This document shows positions 41,833 to 50,688 of a stretch of 64,000 nucleotides of DNA, piece after piece. The DNA is taken from positions 20,519,251 to 20,583,250 of the forward strand of contig CM076847.1 in NCBI GenBank assembly GCA_039519185.1, given 5' to 3'. This DNA is from Astragalus membranaceus (lineage: Eukaryota; Streptophyta; Magnoliopsida; Fabales; Fabaceae). Position numbers and translations under genes: made by a program. The notes under the pieces were generated by a model. The model had not been told where the DNA came from. It searched no databases and worked only from the letters and a program-made list of their open reading frames with translations. Numbering within the stretch: position 1 is the stretch's first letter; every line of letters starts with the position of its first letter.

Positions 41833-44800
41833 TTAGTGAAGATCATCAGGAGAGTAATCGTCGCAACAACCCTCTTCATTCTGAAAGAATGAGCCAGAGG
41901 ATGAAGAAGATGCTGTTTGAACTTGCTCTTTTCCTCTGTTTTTACTTGCAGAAGAAGAAGAGGTAACCTTGTTAATGGTTTGATCTTGAAGAAGATTCAT
42001 AATGTTCTGCAGATTTTCCAGAACATCTTCTTTAGAGGTGGAAGCAGCAAGGGCTGCAGAGATCCTCGCCTTCTGAATGAGGAACCTGCAAGTTTCTGGG
42101 TCAGCAACCTGCAAAGACCTAGGATTGTTTTTGAACCAGTTAGTCACGCTAAGAGAAGATGCCATTGAAGCATCAAACTTAGGCCACCATTTGACAAAAG
42201 ACTGCTTATAAAAAGATGAAAGATTTTTTTGGTGGTAATCACCAACTTTGTATTGCCAGGAAAAGATCCATGACAATGAAAATGTGGTAAAAAAGTTTAA
42301 ACAGATTGGGTAAATATTAAGATCTTTATTGAATCTTTTTGAAAAGGTTTGAAATCCTTCATGGACTTCAATGGGAAGAATTTCAGGGATTGGCCCAAAG
42401 AAATTCCACCATTGGAGGAACCAATTGGGGAAGGAGTACTTGGTTGCCCTTTTGAAGTAGATTAACCAAGAGTGTTTGAAGGTTTGATTCTGTAAGCCAA
42501 GGATAGCATAATCCCAGGCTTTGACATAGTCCCAATAGTTGTATCCTATAGGATCAAAATTTTGGGAAAATTTCTTGGGTCTATTTGGATTTTGGCCAAA
42601 GTCTGTGGGTGTTAGAACCTTTAGAATTTGGAAGGTTGAGTGGGTGATGAAAGTTTGGTCTTTCGGGTCCCTGTAGTGTTTCATAGACACAGACTCTGTA
42701 TCTATGAGGATAAACTCATAGAATGTCTGGGTTTTATTTGAACTCAGGGGGATAAAGTGGGATTGAGATGGGAAGATCTTCGATGGGATCTTGTTTGGGT
42801 TTTTATCCATGAACTCAGGTTCTAAATGGGTTAGGAAGAAATAATTTTCTTTAGGTATGTACTGAACCTGGGTTGTTTGAGTTCTGATTGTGGTAATCTG
42901 GGATGATCCAGGTTTGTTCTGGGTTACTAGATTTTTTTGGGCTTGGATAGCTAGGTCCAGAGAGGGGATATCTTGGTCACTGCCGTCCTCGGCAATGCTG
43001 GCCCAAGTTCTCCTGGGGAGATTGATGGCTCCATGTTCCTGAAGAGCAAGGAGAGTTTGAACAGGAAAAGCATAGTCCTGCTTAGTTTGTTTAGGTTGAT
43101 TTTCGAGTAAGATTGGATGGGTATTCTGGGAGGAAGACCCTGTTTGTTTTTTGTTGGAGGATCCTGTGGTGATTGGTAAGGGGGATCCTGTAGTAACTGG
43201 TAAATTGGGGGTTCCTGTGGTAATTGGTAAGGCATCTGGATTGATTTTACCTTTACCTCTACCTCTTCCTCTGGAGGAGGAGGCCCTGGAAGCCATAGTG
43301 ATTGTAGCCCTGTAATTAACCATAAAAGGTTTAGACAGGGAAAACATTACTTGAATTCTTAATATGTCAAAATCAAATAAACTTAAAATATCAAAAATAC
43401 TTTGAATATTGTGTCTTTTGATATAAACATGGTGTGTCATAAGCTTATAATTAAAAGACAATCTAGATTGGTTTTTCGATATAAGGAAGCTGAAAGTTAA
43501 AACTTTTCTTTTATTTAAAAAGGTTTTAAAAGACAAATTAATTTGTTTATCAAGAAAGAAACAATTGATGGCGAAACCCTTTCTTTTGTCAGAGAAGGTC
43601 TTAGCAAGATTATAGGGATTATGAACATCATAAGAGCTAGTACTGGAGACTGGCTCCTTAGTAATTCCATTGGTAGTACTGGAGACTGGCTCATTAGTAA
43701 TTCCATTGGTATCCCTATTGGCCCCTATTTTGATATAGTTCTGTTTTAGGCCAGAATTAATATCCATACTAGAGATAATATTGTGGTTTAAATCCAAAGA
43801 TTTAAACATAATGGGTTGCCCCAGGTAGAGGATATTCATGCCATTTATAGAAGGATGAAAGAAGAGAGGTATAACTGGGGATTCCCAGATAATTCTTTTC
43901 TCAATGATCTTAGCAAAAGTCAAAATATTAACTTTGCTAAAGGCAGAAGAAGGTTTGAAAGACTCTGGACTGGAATCTTTAGGATACTGATTTAACCAAT
44001 TGTAAATCTTACTATTGGTTCTGGGATCAAGATCGGATGCTCTAAGAATACTTTGGATATCATCAAGCCCACTGAGTTTGTTATCTTTGTAATGGGTGAT
44101 GATATTGTTTCTAATATTAGGATTTATCTCAAGGGCTTTAAGCTTCCTAATGATCCAACAAGTTTTGCTTTTGTGACCGATTTTGCCACAGATAAAGCAA
44201 ATGGTAGTTTTTCTGGGTTTATCCCTTTGCCCTTTTGGCGACTGGTTGGTAACCTGGGTTCCGGGCTGGTTCTTGTCACAAGTGCACTTACCACAAGTAC
44301 AGATGCTAGGGATAGACTGGGGTTTGTCCTGGATATCAGGTTCTTGGTTAGCCCCTTGTTTTGCCTTCCTTTTCCTTTGGTGTTTAGGCATATAACCAGG
44401 TTGGGGGAGGTTAGGGCAATGCCTGCTGATGTGGCCAACCATACTGCATTTGAAGCAGATGACTCTGTTCTTAAGGGTAGCATTATTGTCAGAAGGGTTG
44501 TGCTTAACCATATTGATGGCCTTGTTCTTGTTAGGTAAAGGATTGAGGTTTTCAGCTTTGAGGAGGTCAAGCTGTTTTTTGACAATGGCTAGGAGTTCTA
44601 TCCTACTATCATTTTGTAGATCATGGTTGATAGTGGAATCTTGGTTTTGGGTAGGGCTACCTAAGGCCTGAAGATACCTATTTCGATCTAAGGTATCTAT
44701 GGGACTTTTGGTATTAGTAGGACAATTGGTAGTGCTAACAGGGACGTCCTGTTTTTTATCAAATAAATTGGGTTGAAAAGGGTAATCAATACCTTTCTTA

Positions 44801-45054
44801 ATGGTATACTTGTGAAACCAGTAAAAGAAAGGAACATTACGTTTGGTTTTTCTGAGAAATTTATAGAATTTCTCCTGGATTTCCTTAGCTTTGGGACCCT
44901 GATAGTGCAGAAAGAACCACTCTCTTTGAGGAGACCATTCCTCAGAGTATAAGTCTTTCTTAAGGGTTTTCTTATCAATAATGAACTCAGATATCATAGG
45001 GTTCATTAAGGGAAGAGTACGTTGGAGATTGGATAGATCTGGGTTCCTCATCAT
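41833..45054 (-). CDS. Pararetroviral ORF2 of piece A, large protein with two zinc knuckles
   Basis: An uninterrupted 1073-codon frame. Residues 20-95 are a conserved segment (EWFFLHYQGPK, VPFFYWFHKY). A CCHC knuckle is at residues 200-213 (CFKCSMVGHISRHC), a Cys pair cluster CTCGKCTC near 252-259, and a second knuckle at 286-299 (CFICGKIGHKSKTC). The tail after the second knuckle (RKLKALEINPNI) resembles that after the coat-protein knuckle of piece B. ILYLGQPIMF near 408-417 resembles the post-protease linker of piece B. Residues 449-472 hold two 12-residue repeats. After an AT-rich stretch (residues about 485-580), residue 587 is a Met in good context, followed by Arg/Gly-rich RGRGRGKGK and an about 480-residue Trp/Phe-rich domain (WDYVKAWDYAILG, FPNWFLQWWNFFG) and a Ser-rich tail. 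I know this last domain only from plant pararetrovirus-like sequences, function unknown. The start overlaps the end of the movement protein by 68 bases in another frame. Confidence 0.78.
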   Translation of the reverse strand: MMRNPDLSNLQRTLPLMNPMISEFIIDKKTLKKDLYSEEWSPQREWFFLHYQGPKAKEIQEKFYKFLRKTKRNVPFFYWFHKYTIKKGIDYPFQPNLFDKKQDVPVSTTNCPTNTKSPIDTLDRNRYLQALGSPTQNQDSTINHDLQNDSRIELLAIVKKQLDLLKAENLNPLPNKNKAINMVKHNPSDNNATLKNRVICFKCSMVGHISRHCPNLPQPGYMPKHQRKRKAKQGANQEPDIQDKPQSIPSICTCGKCTCDKNQPGTQVTNQSPKGQRDKPRKTTICFICGKIGHKSKTCWIIRKLKALEINPNIRNNIITHYKDNKLSGLDDIQSILRASDLDPRTNSKIYNWLNQYPKDSSPESFKPSSAFSKVNILTFAKIIEKRIIWESPVIPLFFHPSINGMNILYLGQPIMFKSLDLNHNIISSMDINSGLKQNYIKIGANRDTNGITNEPVSSTTNGITKEPVSSTSSYDVHNPYNLAKTFSDKRKGFAINCFFLDKQINLSFKTFLNKRKVLTFSFLISKNQSRLSFNYKLMTHHVYIKRHNIQSIFDILSLFDFDILRIQVMFSLSKPFMVNYRATITMASRASSSRGRGRGKGKINPDALPITTGTPNLPVTTGSPLPITTGSSNKKQTGSSSQNTHPILLENQPKQTKQDYAFPVQTLLALQEHGAINLPRRTWASIAEDGSDQDIPSLDLAIQAQKNLVTQNKPGSSQITTIRTQTTQVQYIPKENYFFLTHLEPEFMDKNPNKIPSKIFPSQSHFIPLSSNKTQTFYEFILIDTESVSMKHYRDPKDQTFITHSTFQILKVLTPTDFGQNPNRPKKFSQNFDPIGYNYWDYVKAWDYAILGLQNQTFKHSWLIYFKRATKYSFPNWFLQWWNFFGPIPEILPIEVHEGFQTFSKRFNKDLNIYPICLNFFTTFSLSWIFSWQYKVGDYHQKNLSSFYKQSFVKWWPKFDASMASSLSVTNWFKNNPRSLQVADPETCRFLIQKARISAALAASTSKEDVLENLQNIMNLLQDQTINKVTSSSSASKNRGKEQVQTASSSSSGSFFQNEEGCCDDYSPDDLH
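43310..43566 (-). promoter_or_regulatory. AT-rich spacer inside ORF2 ending in a splice-acceptor-like site
   Basis: On the minus strand, codons about 497-582 are AT-rich and Lys/Phe/Ile-heavy, unlike the flanking parts. The stretch ends TTAATTACAG (AG at 43311-43310), 14 bases before an ATGGCT at 43296. The downstream Arg/Gly-rich domain could be made from a spliced or separate mRNA. The same arrangement is in copy A'. This is inference from composition and context only. Confidence 0.35.
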
Positions 45055-45349
45055 CCTTTTGATAAGAGGTTGTTACAGGGGTTGTGGTTTTAAATCCCTG
45101 TAAATGGATAGTGGATCCATCATGGGATGTTCCAATGTGAGGTTTGGAGGGCTCTGCTGAAAAGGATCTTCTAGACAAGGTTCCCCTAGACATAGCCGTC
45201 CTGAAGCTTTCTTCAGAATGCAGGGATCTAGGAATGGAAAAGGAGTTACTTCTATTAAAGACAAGGTCAACTTTTCCAGATTGGTATTGAATGACATCTT
45301 GGAATTCTGGTGTTAACCTAGGGGCCGCAGGAGCAGCTTTTTCTAGGGT
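44987..45349 (-). pseudogene. Movement protein of piece A, C-terminal part (after the solo LTR)
   Basis: On the minus strand the frame resumes with TLEKAAPAAPRLTPEF directly after the LTR insertion and ends SSLNEPYDI at 44987, overlapping the ORF2 start. It is about 120 codons, Ser/Thr/Pro-rich, with no fold motif. In copy A' the same segment is continuous with the movement domain, which proves the two parts belong together. Confidence 0.85.
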
Positions 45350-45354
45350 CCAGG

Positions 45355-45943
45355 TGTAACACCCCCTTTTACTAATTATAAATAAACACGCAATTATCAG
45401 AGTCACCACGAGGGCGCTACATTTTTCACCACATAAAAACTCCAAATTGATTTAAATTAAATCCTCAAAAATATAGTTAATAAATCTCTAAGCAGTGGAA
45501 TCATAAACTCATTTAACATCTTCAAAAATAATTAAACATTAAACCAAAACTCCAAAAATAAATAATAATAGTTTGACAACGGTAACTAAGACCCTCCCCG
45601 GTGCTACGCATCAGAGCTGACACAGACCCAACGAGAAGGAAACTACACCTAGCAATCATCCACGAGTGCTAACTATCACCTGCAGCGTTGCCACATAAGA
45701 GCAACATTCCAAGCAGAAGGGGTGAGCTTAAGAGAAATAATAATTTAATGATAGCAGTATATAAGCAGCGGGTAAATCACGGGAACACAGAAAGTCAACA
45801 CATCATAGCTATACCATCATATCTCATTACAAATCATTTCATAAATATACCACGTGTTGTAGCATCACAGCTACCTCGAAAATCAATACATCATGGCACC
45901 ACACAAGACACAAATTCCATCAGAACGGAACACCAAAACACGT

Positions 45944-46020
<77 letters not shown>

Positions 46021-47908
46021 ACTATGCAACAATGCAACCCCTCTGGGCATATGCATGCGGTACCGATCTCGTAAAAGGCCACGACGGGCATACCACCAAA
46101 ATAATCACGTGTTGTAGCATCACAGCTACCTCGAAGATGCATATGAAAATGCGACTCATGATTCATGCATAGATACACATACTCGGAGCATTTAATTAAT
46201 AAATACCATACCACCAAAATTATTATCACACAGAAATACCATGTGTCGTAGCATCACAGCTACCTCGTAACTCTCACCTGTTTACAGCATCACAGCTGCC
46301 ACATATCACCTGTACACATCACGCCAAACAGCGCGCACAACCAAAACACACACACAGCACAGAAATTGGCGCACAGCACCACCGGACAACACCAGCACGA
46401 AAGACACACGCAACACCACAAATTGGTGCACAACACCACTAGACAATGCCTGAACTTACGCACTAGGCGCGCCCACACACAGGACACAAGGGCAGCGACA
46501 ATAACCAGCACAACATCCTATTCGTTCGACCATTTTACTAAACAGCTAAGGAGCAGTATTTCTCAGCAACTGTGCACGAACTCCGACAATTAATTTAGCA
46601 TATCAAACGATGTCGGAATTTTGTAAACGAATATCCTCTGGAAAGCTTGAGATGTCTAGTTTCTAGAAATAATTTTTATTTATTTTTTTAGGTACCCAAA
46701 AAGTACAGTTTTGCAAAATACCTCTAAGGGTACAGAAGTTCGACAGCTTCTGTTAGCTAAATTGTAACCCAGTTTTCTCTTTGAATTCTCAACCAAATGA
46801 AACGAAATCCGTGTCTAAATTGAAGCCCCGTGAGTCTGGTTTACAATGAGATAAAAATCATCCGAAACCGAGTTCGGTGGAAAGAGTTATGAACAAAACA
46901 TTGAACCTATACCCATACGGTTTCATGCAGTTTTTCATATTCTTTTACCCATTTTGTAAAAATGTTTTCTCCGGTTATACTGACTCAAATTTAGCGAAAC
47001 CAGTGCCTAAAGTGAAGGAAATCGTGTCTACTTCCCAATGAAACAAACCCCACGCAATTCGGGCCAATAATGAAGTCACAATCACAGAAATACTGGACAC
47101 CTAGCAAAACGGCTTCAAAACGAAATTTCAGCACATCAATTCCCTCTTTGCACAACAACCACTAGAAACCAGATTTTTAACGAATCCACATCACGATATG
47201 ATCGACAACCACAACCCACCCGCCATTATCAAGAATCATCATCAACATCATATATCATCAAAATCAATCATCACATAAAGACAAACACCATTGAAGACTC
47301 AATAACAACACATCATGCGAAATAACAACAATAGCAACATCGCACCATCATCAATTTCAATCCAACATCGCAAATAATCCAATCAAACCCTAACTACCCA
47401 TATACCCCCATAATAACCCATTATTAGTGTTAAAACCCACCCTTACCTTAAATTTTGATGAACACCAACGCCCCCTTGAGCAAGTCACCAACAAAATTCA
47501 GCAACAAGGCTCCTCCCTCCTCTTGAACTCGCGAACCTTCTTCTCTTTTTCCTCTTAGGAGGCGCTGAATTCTTCCCTCTTTTCTCTTCTCTCTATTCGC
47601 AACTCCCTTCTATTTTTGCCTTAGGGTTTGTGCTAATGACAAGCCAACCCTAACTCCCATCTAGTCTAGGCGCCTAACCCATGGACATGGGTCATGGGCT
47701 CTCCTCCAACTTAAGCCCTATTACTATTCTCCACACCCCTCTCTAATATTATTATTCCTATTAATTCCAACATTAGGATAGGTCCATAAAATAATATATT
47801 TTCATTCCAATATTATTTTCTACACTTATTCCCCAATTAATTAAATCCATTAATTAATTAATTAAACAAATGACTAAATAAATATCTAATCATTTTTGGG
47901 GTGTTACA
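45355..47908 (-). repeat. Solo Tekay-type LTR in the movement-protein gene
   Basis: Both ends have the form TGTAACACCCC / GGGGTGTTACA. CCAGG flanks it (45350-45354 and 47909-47913). Read on the minus strand it starts TGTAACACCCCAAAAATGATTAG and resembles the LTR at 59063 (TGTAACACCCTAAATATTTAATT; shared TTAATTAATTAA-rich start, and a matching end), so it is of the same family in reverse orientation. The interior includes a (TA)n tract (about 45947-46018) and three copies of GTAGCATCACAGCTACCTCG (45858, 46114, 46248). No internal domain is present. ORFs over the TA tract are artefacts. Confidence 0.92.
45947..46018. repeat. (TA)n microsatellite inside the solo LTR
   Basis: About 36 uninterrupted TA units, giving spurious Ile/Tyr-repeat ORFs on both strands. 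Confidence 0.97.
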
Positions 47909-47913
47909 CCAGG

Positions 47914-48694
47914 TTTCTGGCAAGGTGATATCACTCCATTGGATGGTTTTAGGCACAATAATATTGGCCTTACTATTGTTAGTGAGAAACAGGGTTGTTT
48001 CACCTGATTTGTGGCATTTAGTTTTCAAAAAATTGGATCTGATGGAGTTCATCACTTTATATTGGACCCTGTAGATGAGAGTGATAGGAACAGACCCTTC
48101 TTTCATGTCATAGCCATGGCATTTGACATTAAGGAAGAGAACATCAAGAATGTTCTTATCATCTAAACTAACAGTTAGGTCAGGAAAACAATTGAAAAAG
48201 ATAGGCCCATGTATAAGGCTGGTTTCAATAGTTCCTAATAAGGAATCATGAAACTGGTTGTGATGAGCATCTCTTAAACATAGTAAAACAGCTACGTTAA
48301 GGGATTCTCTAGTCAAGGGTTTCATACCTACCTGGACACTTCCTATGTGCAAGTAGTTAAAATTGTCCAGTTTATGGGTTTTCACACTTTTCTCAGAGAG
48401 AAGATGAAGTTCTTCATCATCTTTTCGAAGTATGATTTTTTGTTCAACCGTTCTGATGATGTAATCAGATTTAGAGAAAAAGGATGTTTTTGGTTTATAA
48501 AGATCTTTGTGAGATATTTTTGGAATATCCCAATTATCAAGATCTTGATTGATATTTTCAAAATGAATTTCTTCTTTGAAAATCTTGTTTGAAAGAGATT
48601 GTCTTGATTGGTCTTCGCTAAACGAAGGAGATTGAGATGAGGATGAGGGTCTACTAGAGCTACAGGAGAAACGTGAGGAAAAAGCTTTAAACAT
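47914..48694 (-). pseudogene. Movement protein of piece A, N-terminal and core part
   Basis: ATG at 48694 on the minus strand opens a Ser-rich start (FKAFSSRFSCSSSRPSSSS) and then a 30K-superfamily-like core: LDNFNYLHIGSVQVGMKPL, LNVAVLLCLRDA, GPIFFNCFPDLTVSLDD, LDVLFLNVKCHGYDM. Such proteins move the viral genome through plasmodesmata. The frame is open up to LPETW, where the solo LTR cuts it. An out-of-frame 118-codon ORF (48382-48738) overlaps the start and is present unchanged in A'. The family call rests on position, on the conserved Asp-containing core, and on genome context. Confidence 0.78.
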
Positions 48695-48738
48695 ATAAAA
48701 ACAATATTTTCCTCACCCGTAAGCATCATTGCCTTCAT

Positions 48739-49680
48739 CTGGTTACTTGTAGGAAAATAAGTATTAAAACTGAACTAGTTAATTACCTTCTGGGGAATGC
48801 CGTTAGGTTAACCATGTTTTGCTCAAACCTCAGTTATGATGCCATGTTGCCGGATATCAAAGCTTGTATAAGAAAATTATTTTCTATTTTATATTTTGGA
48901 GTATGAATTACCATAGTTCAGAGAAAATCAAAGTAAATACTGAAATATGTATTAAACCAGATTTAAACACTCAGAGCCTAAGTTATTCCTTGCTTCAAAC
49001 CTGTGTATGATCAAAATTAAAGCACTTTCGAAAATACTTTTCTCCTTCAGGATTAGAATACTTTAGGATAATAAATCTCAAATAATGGTATATGACTGCC
49101 CAATCACCAGCAGGGTCTTAGTACTTCGCTACCATTTCGTCGCTAGTGAGATACCCAGATATCCTTACTAATATTCTACGGTCCTTGGAGTATATAAAAA
49201 TTTTCTTTGAAAAGCTCTAGAAGTATTCTGATCATAAACATTTTAAGTGCAAAGGTATAACATAGAAATAAAAGCGTATCTTAGTATAATACATAGCAGT
49301 AAGTCTACGATAATAATTCTGAGAACACAGGTAATTACTGCAGAATATAAACATAGATGAATAATCTTATTATGCAAAATTCTTTACGTTCATTTTTAAA
49401 TAACTATAAAATAGTGGACTGGTTGACTATAGGATTATCCGATCGAGGCGGATAAATACGGCACATTTCAATTGCCCTTGCCAGGCGCCTGTATTGACGT
49501 ACGCTTGCGGCATTTAGCTATAGTCAAAGAGTACACTAATAGTATAACCTTTAATTTAATTATAGAAGTAATATCCATTTATGGCAATCATATGAGTATG
49601 AACAAGTGTATGATTAAATTAAAAGCATAATCAGAGTAGTAACCAACAGTTCAAAGTTAATTCCTACATTCCTACTTCCA
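48739..49680 (-). other. Leader of piece A between primer site and movement protein
   Basis: About 940 bases without a recognisable gene. The part 48740-49545 is repeated in inverted orientation at about 54750-55555. Long leaders with short ORFs and strong secondary structure are typical of plant pararetroviruses. Pairing was not tested. Confidence 0.6.
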
Positions 49681-49699
49681 CCATCTGGCTCTGATACCA
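49681..49699 (-). other. Pararetroviral primer-binding site (tRNA-Met)
   Basis: On the minus strand TGGTATCAGAGCCAGATGG. TGGTATCAGAGC is complementary to the 3' end of plant initiator tRNA-Met, the established primer of Caulimoviridae and many LTR elements. It marks the start of the circular genome map. The far edge of piece A (40795) ends inside this same motif. Confidence 0.88.
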
Positions 49700-50650
49700 A
49701 GAGGGGATCGGAATCAGAAGAAGATTAAATTTAAAGAGACAGAGGGGAAGTAGGTAGCATGCAGAATGCTAAACTGGAAATAAATTGAAGTGCAGAATCA
49801 AAATAACATAAATAAGTTAGGAGGCAAAGCCTTCCATATAAGACAGTAAACTGTCTATGAGTTACAGAGATTGAAGATTGAAGTAGATCTTACAAGATTG
49901 CAGAAGAGATTGAAGAAGAAGAGAAGAGAGCTTACAAGTGCTATGCCTTCTTACTAGAACTAGAGAGAGAATTGTAATTGGGGAGTGGGAGAATCGTAAG
50001 ATGAAGCGTGCCTTCTAACAAGAACCTAAGCACGTATTTATAATTGGAAAATTAAATAGTAACCGGTTGCAAACCGGATAAAATTGGTATCCAAAGCTAG
50101 TGACCGATACTGTGCACTGATGTGTGACCGGTACTGTAATGCGACGGAATAATTGGGGGAGGAACTATTTGATGCGCAAGCTTCATCATGATTGAAGCCA
50201 AAGGTAGTGGGAGACAAGATGAGGCCCACCAAGGTAGATGCTTTTGATAGTGGGAGGCATAGTGCGCTAGCCATCAAATTTTGGAGGAATAAACAAATAT
50301 TAGTGCCTTCGATGGTGGGGATAAAATAACTCCACCCAAATCTATAATTGATAAGGAAAATATTCCTTTTGATAAAAACCTGCAGAGAAGAAAAACAACT
50401 GCAACAAAGATTTAGAAAAACAATTAATTAATGTTTGAACAATTTTTCATGCCTTGGCAGGCACTACAATCACCGTGTTCAAGGGTGGAGGAATAGTTTT
50501 TCATATCATAAATGGTATTACTATCACCATATTCCAGGGTGTTGTAGGAACAGTTTTTCATGCCATTGCTGACACTACAATTACCATGATCCAGGGTAGA
50601 TGAGCAGTTTTTCTCACTGAGGGTGATACAATTGTCTTGCTCAAGGACAT
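49693..50650 (-). repeat. Terminal common region of piece B
   Basis: It holds the leader and promoter shared with 40795-41790. The TATA box TATAAATA (50035-50042) is on the minus strand, followed by a CT-rich stretch and the primer site. On the plus strand 50430-50640 has about four diverged copies of the 51-bp unit, here around CAGTTTTTCATGCC. The last about 600 bp upstream of the TATA box have diverged from piece A while the about 330 bp downstream have not. Confidence 0.82.
50035..50042 (-). promoter_or_regulatory. TATA box for pregenomic RNA, piece B end
   Basis: TATAAATA on the minus strand (context AATTATAAATACGTG), about 340 bases upstream of the primer site. It is the counterpart of 41137-41144. 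Confidence 0.6.
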
Positions 50651-50688
50651 TTTTTAAGAAAAATTTGGATCTTCCTAAGAAGGAAGAA

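Noticed and set aside
45688..46229. ORFs with long Ile-Tyr repeats
   Set aside because: Translation of a (TA)n microsatellite inside the solo LTR.
40795..50650. Reading pieces A and B as an LTR retrotransposon with about 1-kb LTRs
   Set aside because: The common region has no TG...CA ends, runs into the primer site itself, lacks a 5-bp target duplication, and the genes include a movement protein but no integrase. A pararetrovirus explains it better. The LTR view is not fully excluded.
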